A stretch of DNA of 64,000 nucleotides from Lachnospiraceae bacterium (GCA_015057085.1 SVFB01000036.1:1-64000); one strand, 5' to 3'; numbered from the stretch's first letter, positions 1 to 8,863 are shown. The notes: a model not told the origin generated them from the sequence alone. A program made the numbers and translations.

Positions 1-219
1 TACCCCGGAGAAAGAAAAATTCGGTAATAGAAGAAGCGAAACACGTTGGTGCAATTTTCGCAGCAAGACCTTGTGCGGGAAGAGGGAATGTTGGCGTGGT
101 TGCAAAACAAAATCCGCCAACAAAGTCTATGGAGCCTGCACAAATCATAAACTACAAAGACCTGTTGCTTTCGAAATACTTCAAAAGTGGACTTTGTCTA
201 AAATATGTTCTTGTTGTAA

Positions 220-235
220 TGTCATGCGATTGACA
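220..235. promoter_or_regulatory. Upstream LacI-type operator candidate
   Basis: TGTCA, six bases, TGACA. It has the same half-sites and the same spacing as the core of the palindrome at 338-361, and its centre lies 122 bp upstream of that one. The longer arms AATGTCA and TGACATT extend it to 218-237. Two like sites at this distance suggest repression by DNA looping. The binding protein is inferred to be the LacI-family protein encoded at 5033-6010. Confidence 0.5.
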
Positions 236-337
236 TTCGACAAGCGACAAAAGTGGGTTTGTTATGTGCATAATGCATAAATCCAGTGCGAATTTACTGT
301 GCGATACTGCCAAAATGTATGTAAAACATGTCAAAAT

Positions 338-361
338 CATATGTCAACCGGTTGACATATG
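338..361. promoter_or_regulatory. 24-bp perfect palindrome overlapping the -35 box, LacI-type operator
   Basis: The 24 bases are a perfect palindrome with core TGTCAACCGGTTGACA (342-357). The central CCGG and A/T-flanked symmetric arms are typical of LacI-family operators. It covers the -35 hexamer TTGACA at 352-357, so a bound repressor would block RNA polymerase. Extra TGTCA (329-333) and TGACA (360-364) half-sites flank it. Confidence 0.75.
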
Positions 362-380
362 ACATAGATGAGAGTAGGAT
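352..380 (+). promoter_or_regulatory. Sigma-A-type promoter of the sucrose operon
   Basis: The -35 box TTGACA (352-357) is a perfect consensus match, the spacer is 17 bases, and the -10 box is TAGGAT (375-380). The start codon of the first gene is at 424, leaving a leader of about 35 bases. The -35 box lies within the palindromic operator. Confidence 0.75.
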
Positions 381-423
381 ACGAAATGTAAACAAACAAC
401 GAACCAATTAAGGAGGGTTTCAA

Positions 424-1710
424 ATGAAAAAGAGAGTTGTATCGTTGATGCTCGTCGGTGTAATAGCATTATCACTGGCAGCATGTGGAAACAATGGCGG
501 AAGCACACAAGGCGGATCTGACTCCGGTGTCAAAATCACAATCTTAAATTCAAAGACAGAGATTCAGACACAGTTCGAAGAAATGGCAGAGAAATACTCT
601 GAAGAAAAGGGTGTAGAAGTCGAAGTTTACAACGCAGATACCGACACAACCGTAGCATCACAGGTCGCTACACAGTATGCATCAGGCAATCCGTACACCA
701 TCACAATGGTGGATGCAAAAGATATTTATTCTTTGGCAGATGAATATGCATACGACCTCTCAAACGAGGATTGGGCATCACACACAACCTTAGGCATCAC
801 AGTAAACGGAAAGTTGGCAGGCTTCCCTGTTTGTGTAGAGGCAAGAGGATTAATCTATAACGCTGATGCAATCGAAGCAATCACCGGCGAAGAATTCAAA
901 CCGGAAAACTATACCACATTAAAAGATTTCACAGCACTGTTGGATGAACTGGTTGCAGGCGGAATGGAATCACCGGTGGGAATCTTAAGCGAGTACTGGT
1001 CACTTGGCGCACATTACTTCGCAGAAGTATATGAGCAGCAGACAGATCCGGATGCATTTGTAAACGGATTGCTTGCAGGAACCGAGGATTTGGATTCAAA
1101 TGATAAGTTCAATCAGTTAATGGATACTTTTGATACTTTAAAGAAATACAATTATGCAAAAGACTCAGCTGCAAATGCTGATCGTGAAGAATCATCCATG
1201 AAGCTGGCAGAAGGTGAAATCGCATTTATGTTCGGTGGTAACTGGGATTGGTCAGTTATCAATCAGTATGATTACACAGAAAACATGGGAATCATGCCTG
1301 TACCGGAAGATACCACAGATGGAACCAATACTACACTTGTTGGTGGAGGTTCTAAGTACTTCTTTGTAGATTCATCAGATAGTACTTCAGATGACCAGAG
1401 AAAGGCAGCGCTTGATTTCTTGAACTGGTTGGTATCAGATGAAGAAGGAAATACCTTCTTAACAGAATCTTGTGCATTGGTACCTGCTTTCGACAACATC
1501 GATGCAGCATCCCTTGATCCACTTTCATCATCAGTTAAGTCTTACTCAGATTCAGGACTAATTGCAAACTATAACTTCCTTCCTGATGATCATATGACCG
1601 TTGTTGGACAGGAAATTATGCAGAAATACTTAGACGATGTCATTGACAGAGCAGAGCTTGCTTCTCAGGTAGAAGAATACTTCAAGGGCGCAACAGCAAT
1701 CCCTCACTAA
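424..1710 (+). CDS. Sugar-binding lipoprotein of an ABC importer (probably sucrose)
   Basis: A 428-residue extracellular solute-binding protein of family 1. It starts with a lipoprotein signal: basic MKKR, a hydrophobic stretch, then lipobox LAAC with the lipidated cysteine at residue 21, so the mature protein is tethered outside the membrane. It should capture the sugar and hand it to the permeases encoded just downstream. The sucrose assignment is an inference from the sucrose phosphorylase gene in the same cluster. A strong ribosome site (AGGAGG) lies 7 bases before the ATG. It is separated from the permeases by a GC-rich hairpin, which often keeps the binding protein at higher levels than the membrane subunits. 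Confidence 0.9.
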   Translation: MKKRVVSLMLVGVIALSLAACGNNGGSTQGGSDSGVKITILNSKTEIQTQFEEMAEKYSEEKGVEVEVYNADTDTTVASQVATQYASGNPYTITMVDAKDIYSLADEYAYDLSNEDWASHTTLGITVNGKLAGFPVCVEARGLIYNADAIEAITGEEFKPENYTTLKDFTALLDELVAGGMESPVGILSEYWSLGAHYFAEVYEQQTDPDAFVNGLLAGTEDLDSNDKFNQLMDTFDTLKKYNYAKDSAANADREESSMKLAEGEIAFMFGGNWDWSVINQYDYTENMGIMPVPEDTTDGTNTTLVGGGSKYFFVDSSDSTSDDQRKAALDFLNWLVSDEEGNTFLTESCALVPAFDNIDAASLDPLSSSVKSYSDSGLIANYNFLPDDHMTVVGQEIMQKYLDDVIDRAELASQVEEYFKGATAIPH

Positions 1711-1742
1711 TTACACTGCGTAATGTAAAAGCGAGTAAAAGT

Positions 1743-1764
1743 CCCGGGTCCAAACGGACCCGGG
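1743..1764 (+). promoter_or_regulatory. Intercistronic hairpin after the binding-protein gene
   Basis: A 9-bp perfect stem, CCCGGGTCC and GGACCCGGG, closes a 4-base loop (AAAC). No T-run follows, so it is probably not a full terminator. Such structures after binding-protein genes commonly stabilise the upstream mRNA or partly stop transcription, giving more binding protein than permease. Confidence 0.65.
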
Positions 1765-1783
1765 TTACTAAGAGGAAATAATT

Positions 1784-2662
1784 ATGAAGACAAATTCTTT
1801 TGGGTATAAATTCAGACAATATTTGCTATTTGCCGGTGTGACAACATTTTTGTTCACGGCCGTTGTAATCGTTCCGTTCTTTTACGGTTTATATCTTACA
1901 TTTACAAAATATGATGGCGTTTCCACAAGCAAACCGCTTGTTGGATTTGCAAATTATATCAGCGCTTTCAAGGACACAGACTATTGGGTATCCCTTGGAA
2001 GAACCTTTATCTTTTCTGCAATTGCAGTTGTTTTGGTAAACTTATTTGCCTTTGTTTTGGCCTACATGGTTACAACCGGTATCAAAGGACAAAATTTCTT
2101 CAGAACCGGTTTCTTTATTCCAAACTTAATCGGAGGAATTGTCCTCGGTTATGTATGGAAATTTGTATTTAATAAGGCTTTGGTAGAACTGACCGAGAAT
2201 ATCACTTCCGGAAATGCAAAGTCACTTTTGGCAACTCCCACCGGAGCAATCGCCGCTCTGATTATCGTATCTGTTTGGCAATATGCGGGCTATATGATGT
2301 TAATCTATGTGGCAGGATTTATGAGTGTCTCCGAGGATGTTATTGAAGCAGCGAAAATAGATGGCTGTACAGGAACACAGTCCATTATTCATATATCGAT
2401 TCCATTGATGTCAGCATCATTTGTGCAATGCTTATTCCTGACAATCACCAGATGTTTCATGGTATACGATGTCAACTTCTCTTTGACAAACGGAGATCCG
2501 TATGGAGAGAGTGCTCTTGCAGCAATGCACGTATTTAATACCGCCTTTACGAATAAGGATTACGGAACAGGACAGGCAGAGGCTTTGATCTTATTTGTAA
2601 TCTGCGCGGTAGTTGGAGGACTTCAGGTTTATGTTGGAAAGAAAGCGGAGGTGGAAGCATAA
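1784..2662 (+). CDS. ABC sugar permease, MalF/UgpA type
   Basis: A 292-residue integral membrane subunit with about six predicted membrane helices. The cytoplasmic ABC-docking loop (EAA motif) is visible as EAAKIDGCTGTQSIIH followed by IPL, around residues 187-206. It forms a heterodimeric channel with the next gene product. Its stop codon overlaps the next start by one base (TAATG), which suggests coupled translation. It belongs to the carbohydrate uptake transporter 1 family; substrate is inferred from context. Confidence 0.9.
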   Translation: MKTNSFGYKFRQYLLFAGVTTFLFTAVVIVPFFYGLYLTFTKYDGVSTSKPLVGFANYISAFKDTDYWVSLGRTFIFSAIAVVLVNLFAFVLAYMVTTGIKGQNFFRTGFFIPNLIGGIVLGYVWKFVFNKALVELTENITSGNAKSLLATPTGAIAALIIVSVWQYAGYMMLIYVAGFMSVSEDVIEAAKIDGCTGTQSIIHISIPLMSASFVQCLFLTITRCFMVYDVNFSLTNGDPYGESALAAMHVFNTAFTNKDYGTGQAEALILFVICAVVGGLQVYVGKKAEVEA

Positions 2663-3519
2663 TGGATCAAAATAAAAAAGCCGCAATCGCAAAAAGAATT
2701 CGCCATATTCTCATGATTCTTGTGCTGGCAATTCTGTTTATCATTGTCATCTTTCCATTTATTTTGGTATTGATTAATGCCTTTAAGGTGAAATCGGATA
2801 TCACAGCAGATCCTTTGCGTTTAATTGGAAAGCATGGATTTACATTAGATAACTTTACGAATGCAATGAAGAAGATGAACTTTTGGAAAGTGTTTGGTAA
2901 TTCATTGATTATTACTACATTTTCGACCATTTTGACCATCTTTTTATCTTCTATGACTGCGCATTTGATTGTGAGAAATAACTGGAAAGCAAATAAGATT
3001 TTATTTGTACTTATGATTGCATCTATGGTAATTCCGTTCCAGGTTTTGATGATTCCTTTGGTTTCTCTTTACGGCGGAGTGTTTGGAATATTGAACCATC
3101 GCATTACGCTGATATTGATGCATACAGGATTCTCTGTATCCATGGCTACATTTATGTTTCATGGTGCGATTAATACGAATGTTCCAATTTCACTGGAAGA
3201 AGCAGCGAAGATTGATGGTTGTACCAAGTGGCAGACCTTCTGGCGTATCGTATTTCCGATTTTAAAACCAACCGTTGCAACAGTTGCAATTATAGATGCT
3301 ATGGCATTCTGGAATGACTATTTGCTTCCGTCGTTGGTATTAAAGCAAAAAGATTTATTCACGATTCCAATTGCAACAAAAGTATTCTATGGAACTTATT
3401 CTACAGATACCGGATTAATTATGGCTGCTTTGCTTTTGGCAATGCTTCCGATTTTGATTTTATATCTGTTCCTTCAGAGATATATTGTGGAGGGAATTAC
3501 AGCCGGCGCTGTGAAATAA
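2662..3519 (+). CDS. ABC sugar permease, MalG/UgpE type
   Basis: A 285-residue partner permease with about six membrane helices and the EAA docking motif EEAAKIDGCTKWQTFWRI then FPIL near residues 184-205. It pairs with the preceding permease. No ABC ATPase gene occurs in the cluster, so the transporter probably uses a shared MsmK-like ATPase encoded elsewhere, as is common for carbohydrate uptake 1 systems in Firmicutes. Confidence 0.9.
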   Translation: MDQNKKAAIAKRIRHILMILVLAILFIIVIFPFILVLINAFKVKSDITADPLRLIGKHGFTLDNFTNAMKKMNFWKVFGNSLIITTFSTILTIFLSSMTAHLIVRNNWKANKILFVLMIASMVIPFQVLMIPLVSLYGGVFGILNHRITLILMHTGFSVSMATFMFHGAINTNVPISLEEAAKIDGCTKWQTFWRIVFPILKPTVATVAIIDAMAFWNDYLLPSLVLKQKDLFTIPIATKVFYGTYSTDTGLIMAALLLAMLPILILYLFLQRYIVEGITAGAVK

Positions 3520-3544
3520 TGCATTGAAAGATTTGAGAGGAATT

Positions 3545-4960
3545 ATGAAAAAACTGGAAAATAAATGTATGTTGATTACCTATGCGGACTGCATGGGAAG
3601 CGATTTAAAAGATTTAAAATATGTGTTGGATCGATACTTTCAGAAGGCTGTGGCAGGTGTCCATATTCTTCCGTTTTTCCCTTCTTCGGGAGATAGAGGA
3701 TTTGCACCGATGGACTACCATGTGGTGGATAAATCCTTCGGAGATTGGCATGATATCGAAGCTTTATCGGAGGAATATTATTTGATGGCGGATTATATGA
3801 TAAATCATATTTCCGCACATAGCACCTATTATCAGGATTTTTTGAAAAAGAAAGATGATTCGAAGTATCACGATTTGTTTTTGCGCTATCGTGATTTCTG
3901 GGACGGCGGAGAACCAACCGAGGAACAGGTGGATGCCATTTATAAGCGTAAGCCACGCGCTCCTTATGTGGATGCAAATTTTGCGGATGGAACCACTGAA
4001 AAAGTTTGGTGTACATTTGACGAAGAGCAAATTGATATCAATGTGAAGTCGGAGACTGCAAAAGAATTTATCAAAGACAATTTGGTGAATCTTTGCAAAC
4101 ACAATATTTCCTTGATTCGTTTGGATGCCTTTGCTTATGCAACCAAAAAGGCCGGTACAAGTTGTTTCTTTATTGAACCGGATGTGTGGGAATTGATGCG
4201 TTACTGTGAGGAAATTGTGGCACCTTATGGAGTGACTTTACTTCCGGAAATTCATGAGCATTACACAATGCAGCAAAAAATTGCAAAGGAAGATTATTAT
4301 GTATATGATTTTGCACTTCCGATGCTTTTAATTAACGCATTGTATTATGGACAAAGCCAGTATTTAAAGCATTGGCTGGAAATTTGTCCGCGCAAGCAGT
4401 TTACCACATTGGATACTCACGATGGAATCGGAGTGGTGGATGTAAAGGATCTGCTTCCGGATGAAGAAACAGAACGCACAAAAGAAGATATTTTCTCAAA
4501 GGGCGCAAATGTAAAGAAAATCTATAATACAAAGGCATATAATAACTTGGATATCTATCAGGTGAATTGTACCTATTATTCGGCATTGGGCGACGATGAT
4601 GATGCATATCTTTTGGCACGCGCCGTTCAGTTCTTTGCACCGGGAATTCCGCAAGTGTATTATGTGGGACTTCTGGCAGGAAAAAATGACTTGAAGCTAT
4701 TGGAAGAGACAAAGGTTGGTCGCAATATCAATCGTCATTATTATTCTTTGGATGAAATTGCGCAGGAAGTTCAGCGACCTGTAGTAGAAAAGTTATTGGA
4801 TTTGATGAAGTTTCGAAATACACATCCTGCATTTGACGGAGAATTTATACTCGAGGAATGCAGCGATGAAGAGCTTGTGATTTTGCGCAAAAATGGCGAT
4901 GATTATGCAAGACTTCATGCCAACTTTAAGACGAAAAAATATGAAATTACCTGTTCATAA
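3545..4960 (+). CDS. gtfA: Sucrose phosphorylase (glycoside hydrolase family 13)
   Basis: The 471-residue cytoplasmic enzyme splits sucrose with phosphate into glucose 1-phosphate and fructose, saving ATP. It closely resembles Streptococcus mutans GtfA from memory, including MLITYAD, LLPFFPS-like ILPFFPS, GDRGFAP and GRNINRHYYS. The nucleophile aspartate is in LIRLDAFAYA (residue 194), the acid/base glutamate in LPEIHEHY (235), and the transition-state aspartate in TLDTHDG (291). I chose ATG 3545 because GAGAGG lies just before it; an in-frame TTG at 3524 would add seven residues but lacks a ribosome site. Sucrose 6'-phosphate phosphorylases are close relatives, but an ABC importer delivers unphosphorylated sugar, which favours sucrose. 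Confidence 0.9.
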   Translation: MKKLENKCMLITYADCMGSDLKDLKYVLDRYFQKAVAGVHILPFFPSSGDRGFAPMDYHVVDKSFGDWHDIEALSEEYYLMADYMINHISAHSTYYQDFLKKKDDSKYHDLFLRYRDFWDGGEPTEEQVDAIYKRKPRAPYVDANFADGTTEKVWCTFDEEQIDINVKSETAKEFIKDNLVNLCKHNISLIRLDAFAYATKKAGTSCFFIEPDVWELMRYCEEIVAPYGVTLLPEIHEHYTMQQKIAKEDYYVYDFALPMLLINALYYGQSQYLKHWLEICPRKQFTTLDTHDGIGVVDVKDLLPDEETERTKEDIFSKGANVKKIYNTKAYNNLDIYQVNCTYYSALGDDDDAYLLARAVQFFAPGIPQVYYVGLLAGKNDLKLLEETKVGRNINRHYYSLDEIAQEVQRPVVEKLLDLMKFRNTHPAFDGEFILEECSDEELVILRKNGDDYARLHANFKTKKYEITCS

Positions 4961-5032
4961 AAGAGCTTAAAAAAGGTTTCCTATTCGATTCAGAATCAAC
5001 TATAATTAGATTTTGAACAAGGAGTTAAAGAA

Positions 5033-6010
5033 ATGGCAACATTAAAAGATGTGGCAGCAGAAACCGGGCTAACTGTCACAACGGTATCACGTGTATTAAA
5101 TAACAGAGGCTATATCAGCGACGAGACAAGAGAAAAAGTATATGCGGCGATGAAGAAACTGAACTATCGTCCAAATGAAGTGGCCCGCTCACTTTCAAAG
5201 CAAACCTCAAACACTATCGGTGTGATTGTGCCGCACATCAGTCATCCATATTTCTCTGAGATGATTAGTAACCTTGAAAATGCGGCAAGCAAAAAGGGGT
5301 ACAAAATCATTCTGTGCAATTCCAGAGGAAAGGATCAAAAGGAGCGAGAGTATCTCGAAATGTGCACCAGCAATCGTGTGGCAGGGATTATTCTTTGTTC
5401 TGCAGGTGTTGCAGTGGAGGAGTTTTCGGGTAGCAATATCCCACTTGTAACAGTTGAGAGATTTCTCGAGAATGGCACTGCTTCTGTGGAATGCGATAAT
5501 CTTCAGGGTGGCCGGCTTGCAGCGGAGCATTTGATTCAAAAGGGCTGTAAGCATCTGCTGCATATCAGTGGAGTGTGGGAGACTGCAATGCCCGCTGATG
5601 AACGTGCGAAAGGATTTGCCCTGGTTTGCGAAAAGGCAGGAGTCACCTTCCATGAGATTACAACAAACCGAGAACAATATGATAGCGAGGAATATCACGA
5701 ATTCATTGAACAAATCCTGATGCATTATCCGGATGTGGATGGAATCTTTGCAAGCTCAGATGTGATTGCAGCTCAAACCATTCAAGTCTGTGAAAGACTC
5801 GGAAAGCAGATTCCAAAGGATATTAAATTGGTGGGATTTGATGATGTAAAACTGGCGCGTATGCTTCATCCGCAGTTGACAACCATTCACCAACCAATTA
5901 AAGAAATGGCTACGGCAGCAGTGGAGTTGACTGTGTTGGCAGTAGAAGGCCAAACGGTCGCCAAACGGTCACTTCTTCCAGTTTCACTCGTAGAACGGGA
6001 AACAACCTAA
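5033..6010 (+). CDS. LacI-family transcription regulator (probable sucrose operon repressor)
   Basis: 325 residues. The N-terminus is a LacI helix-turn-helix, TLKDVAAETGLTVTTVSRVL (residues 3-22), followed by the hinge helix around YRPNEVARSLSKQ (46-58) and a periplasmic-binding-protein-like sugar domain to the end. It should bind the palindromic operators upstream of 424 and release on binding a sugar effector. The gene has its own likely -10 box (TATAAT, 5001-5006) with a weak -35, and AAGGAG 8 bases before the ATG. It is followed by a strong terminator. The effector cannot be read from the sequence. Confidence 0.9.
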   Translation: MATLKDVAAETGLTVTTVSRVLNNRGYISDETREKVYAAMKKLNYRPNEVARSLSKQTSNTIGVIVPHISHPYFSEMISNLENAASKKGYKIILCNSRGKDQKEREYLEMCTSNRVAGIILCSAGVAVEEFSGSNIPLVTVERFLENGTASVECDNLQGGRLAAEHLIQKGCKHLLHISGVWETAMPADERAKGFALVCEKAGVTFHEITTNREQYDSEEYHEFIEQILMHYPDVDGIFASSDVIAAQTIQVCERLGKQIPKDIKLVGFDDVKLARMLHPQLTTIHQPIKEMATAAVELTVLAVEGQTVAKRSLLPVSLVERETT

Positions 6011-6019
6011 AGATTTTAT

Positions 6020-6053
6020 AGAAGACTGCAGCTGTAGTCTTCTTTTTTTTTTT
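6020..6053 (+). terminator. Rho-independent terminator after the LacI gene
   Basis: AGAAGACT and AGTCTTCT form an 8-bp stem around a small inner loop that can also pair, followed by an unbroken T-run of about 11 bases. Confidence 0.92.
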
Positions 6054-6106
6054 GAAGGTTACGTTAATCTTAAGAAAAACTTAAAACACTTTTTCAATAA
6101 CGTGTA

Positions 6107-6146
6107 TATAATAAACGTAAAGGGTCAAAAATAATAAATAGAGGAG
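6107..6146 (+). promoter_or_regulatory. Promoter and ribosome site of the secreted protease gene
   Basis: A perfect -10 box TATAAT lies at 6107-6112; no good -35 box is seen. Upstream are an ACGTTA (6061-6066) and TAACGT (6098-6103) inverted pair and a small TTAAG/CTTAA repeat, which may be a control site. GAGGAG at 6141-6146 precedes the ATG at 6155. Confidence 0.5.
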
Positions 6147-6154
6147 TTTAAGTA

Positions 6155-8839
6155 ATGAAGAGAAAAAACTTTATGTCAAGAGCGTTAAGTGCGATTCTCG
6201 CTGCAGCCGTAGTGGTTACAGGTCTATCTGTTGATACCAAGCTTGCTGCTGCAACAACTGAGGATGCACAACCTAGTGTTTATGTTTCAGAACAAAGCAC
6301 TGAGGAAAACGAGGTCTTAGATTCAGAGACTGAAACAAGTGAATCTCAGGTGGAGCATGCCACCGGTGCAAAGGGACATCAAAATATTCATGTTGAAGCG
6401 GTCAAAGATGAATACGGCAGGACTTCTGCAGCAGTCAGTGACAAATACTACAGAAACAAGAAAGTAACGGCAGTGAAGAACCAGGGGGACTGGGGTTATT
6501 GCTGGGCATTTTCTTCAGCTTCTGCAATCGAAAGCGAATTATGGCAAAACAATGGAATTGCATATCCGGATATATCAGAACTTCAGACTGCCTATTTCGC
6601 ATTTAATCCTGCTCAGGATCCGCTTGGCCAAATGAAAGAGGGCGAATATACAACCGATGAGCCGATTGTAAACGAAGGCGGATATCAAGAACAGGTTATT
6701 GCAGCCCTTGCTTCAGGCATGTGTGGAACAGACGAAATGCGCGTGCCGTTTAAAGATGCAAATGAAAATACCGTTCTCAGCGCAGATAAGGCATATACAG
6801 GAGAATTGTGTTTAAAGAAAGCATTGTTCATTGATCAGTGGGATACAAAATCTATTAAGCAGGCCATTTTGGATTATGGCTCTGTGGTTATGAATTTTAG
6901 CTATTATAGCGAATGCTGTGATGATAGCAACGGAACCATTTATTATCATGGCATTCCTGCGGATGGAGGATCAGGACATGCTGTTCAAATCATCGGTTGG
7001 GATGATAATTTCAGCAGAAAGAAATTTACTTCCGGTACTCCGAAAAAGAATGGTGCTTGGATTATCAAGAATAGCTGGGGAACGGACTTCGGAGATAATG
7101 GTTATTATTATATGTCTTACGAGGATGAGTCTATGTGGCCTATCTTGTATGCATATGATGTGGGATTGGGTTCTCTATCCGATAATATTTATCAGCATGA
7201 TTTTGATTATAATCCGACTTATGATTTTAATCTTCCTTGCCCGGCGGCAAATGTGTTTACGGTACATGCAACAGGTAGTGACTATGAGATGTTAAGACAT
7301 GTGTCCTTTATGACATATGATGCAAATGTCAATTATCATATCGAGATATATACGAATTTGACAAGCGATTCTGATCCGACCAGTGGAACATTGGCAACGA
7401 CAATCAATGATAGTATTGGAGCAGCCGGATATTATACTGTGGATGTGAAAGATGATGTTCGACTAGATGCCGGAACAAAGTATTCAATTGTTGTTAGCTT
7501 GTCATATCCGAAAGAGCGAGAAGGATATTATGGACTTTCTGCTGAAGTTTCTGGTTGGATAGATGAAGGTGAAACCTTCGTTTATCTGGATAATACCTGG
7601 CAGGATTTAAAAACAGTAAAGGATTTGCCAACAGAAGAGGATTTGCCAACAGAAGAGGATTTGCCAACAGAAGAGGATGCTGCTCCAGGAAATGTAAAGA
7701 TTAAAGCATATACAGACACAGTACGTTCATCAACCGTTCCGAATAAGATTACTTTATCAAAGAACAATCTGGTTGTAGAGCGCGGAAATACTGCTACGTT
7801 GTCAGCTACTTTAAACGGAACTTCCTACGATCATTTATCATGGTCCTCAAGCAACGAATCTGTTGCAACCGTTTCAAGCAACGGAACAGTGACCGGTAAG
7901 AAAGATGGAATCAGTGTTGTGACTGTAAAGGCATTAGATTCCGGAAGTCATGTCTTAGCCACAAGAAAATGCTATGTCAGAGTTCATGAGAAGCCGACTT
8001 CTATCAAGTTGAATAAGACTTCACTTAAGAAAAAGTTGTATCAGTATGACACGTTGAAACCTACAGTTGGACCGTCTACGATTGATACCAGTCTTGGACA
8101 GTTTGAATGGAAGTCCTCAAATTCGGATGTGGCATGGGTTGATAGCTTTGGAAATATCTATCCGTTCGAAGAAGGTAAGGCTACAATTACGGTAACATAT
8201 AATGACCTTCGAGGCACAGCTTTATCTACCAAATGTACCGTGACAGTGGTTGACCAATATCAGACCAGAGCAAAGATGTCTAAGAGCACGAAGAATTCCA
8301 TTACATTAAAGTGGAACAAAGTGAATCAAGAAGACTACAACGGATATGCGATTTATCGTTCGACGAAAAAGGACAAAGGTTATAAGCTTGTAAAAGCCAT
8401 TCGCGGCAATAAGGTGACCTCTTATACAGATAAAAAGGAGTTAAAAGCAGGAACGACATATTATTACAAGGTAAAGGCTGCGCAGGTGACCAGTAAAGGA
8501 AAGGTGGAAGACTCCCACTATCTGCAAAAGGTAACAACTGCAATCACCAGACCGGATGCAGTAAAGAAACTAAAAGTGGCTTCTACCTCAAAGAATAAGA
8601 TCAAAGTCACTTGGAAAAAGTCAGCCGGAGCAAGCGGCTATTATGTATATGCAAAGTCTTCGAAGAACGGTAAATATAAGTTGATCAAGACCATTAAAAA
8701 CGGTAAAACACAGACCTTTACTTATAGCGGTTTGAAGAAGAATAAAGTGTATTATATTAAGGTTGTACCTTATAAGACTTGCGCAAAAAAGAACTATAAA
8801 GGTTCTGCTGCAGCTGTAAAAGGAAAGACCCAAAAGTAA
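6155..8839 (+). CDS. Secreted papain-like (C1) cysteine protease with Ig-like and Fn3-like repeats
   Basis: 894 residues. A signal peptide (about residues 1-33) is followed by an acidic low-complexity stretch and a C1 peptidase domain at about 95-330. The catalytic set is visible: Gln110 and Cys116 in VKNQGDWGYCWAFS, His275 in GSGHAVQIIGW, Asn306 in IIKNSWGT. A beta-rich lectin-like region follows (about 340-480), then a Pro/Glu linker with three DLPTEE repeats (about 490-507), two BIG2/Ig-like domains (about 525-710) and two fibronectin III-like domains (about 715-893). The C-terminus is lysine-rich and has no sortase signal, so it is likely released or held non-covalently. It probably digests extracellular protein or peptide; the substrate is unknown. 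The gene is a single-gene unit between two terminators. Confidence 0.88.
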   Translation: MKRKNFMSRALSAILAAAVVVTGLSVDTKLAAATTEDAQPSVYVSEQSTEENEVLDSETETSESQVEHATGAKGHQNIHVEAVKDEYGRTSAAVSDKYYRNKKVTAVKNQGDWGYCWAFSSASAIESELWQNNGIAYPDISELQTAYFAFNPAQDPLGQMKEGEYTTDEPIVNEGGYQEQVIAALASGMCGTDEMRVPFKDANENTVLSADKAYTGELCLKKALFIDQWDTKSIKQAILDYGSVVMNFSYYSECCDDSNGTIYYHGIPADGGSGHAVQIIGWDDNFSRKKFTSGTPKKNGAWIIKNSWGTDFGDNGYYYMSYEDESMWPILYAYDVGLGSLSDNIYQHDFDYNPTYDFNLPCPAANVFTVHATGSDYEMLRHVSFMTYDANVNYHIEIYTNLTSDSDPTSGTLATTINDSIGAAGYYTVDVKDDVRLDAGTKYSIVVSLSYPKEREGYYGLSAEVSGWIDEGETFVYLDNTWQDLKTVKDLPTEEDLPTEEDLPTEEDAAPGNVKIKAYTDTVRSSTVPNKITLSKNNLVVERGNTATLSATLNGTSYDHLSWSSSNESVATVSSNGTVTGKKDGISVVTVKALDSGSHVLATRKCYVRVHEKPTSIKLNKTSLKKKLYQYDTLKPTVGPSTIDTSLGQFEWKSSNSDVAWVDSFGNIYPFEEGKATITVTYNDLRGTALSTKCTVTVVDQYQTRAKMSKSTKNSITLKWNKVNQEDYNGYAIYRSTKKDKGYKLVKAIRGNKVTSYTDKKELKAGTTYYYKVKAAQVTSKGKVEDSHYLQKVTTAITRPDAVKKLKVASTSKNKIKVTWKKSAGASGYYVYAKSSKNGKYKLIKTIKNGKTQTFTYSGLKKNKVYYIKVVPYKTCAKKNYKGSAAAVKGKTQK
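7622..7675 (+). repeat. Three perfect 18-bp tandem repeats in the protease linker
   Basis: GATTTGCCAACAGAAGAG occurs three times without a mismatch (7622, 7640, 7658), encoding DLPTEE each time. The unit is a multiple of three, so copy-number change by slippage would lengthen or shorten the linker without breaking the frame. Confidence 0.95.
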
Positions 8840-8863
8840 AACATACACAAATGAAATATTTAG

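Larger units (their letters stand above)
1..423 (+). promoter_or_regulatory. Leader region of the sucrose-type ABC operon, no gene seen
   Basis: This stretch has no convincing gene. It carries two operator-like inverted repeats (220-235 and 338-361), a promoter (352-380) and a strong ribosome site (AGGAGG at 411-416) for the binding lipoprotein. A further inverted repeat, TGTTGGCG at 89-96 with CGCCAACA at 115-122, could form a hairpin but has no T-run after it, so I do not call it a terminator. A short open frame at 71-280 lacks a ribosome site and resembles nothing I know. Confidence 0.6.

Noticed and set aside
218-258. TTGACA at 230-235 as a second promoter
   Set aside because: No acceptable -10 box follows at 16-18 bases; it fits better as an operator half-site.
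71-280. 69-codon open frame before the sugar operon
   Set aside because: No ribosome site, no recognisable family, and it overlaps an operator-like repeat.
3524-3544. TTG start for sucrose phosphorylase
   Set aside because: ATG 3545 has a ribosome site and matches the length of known enzymes.
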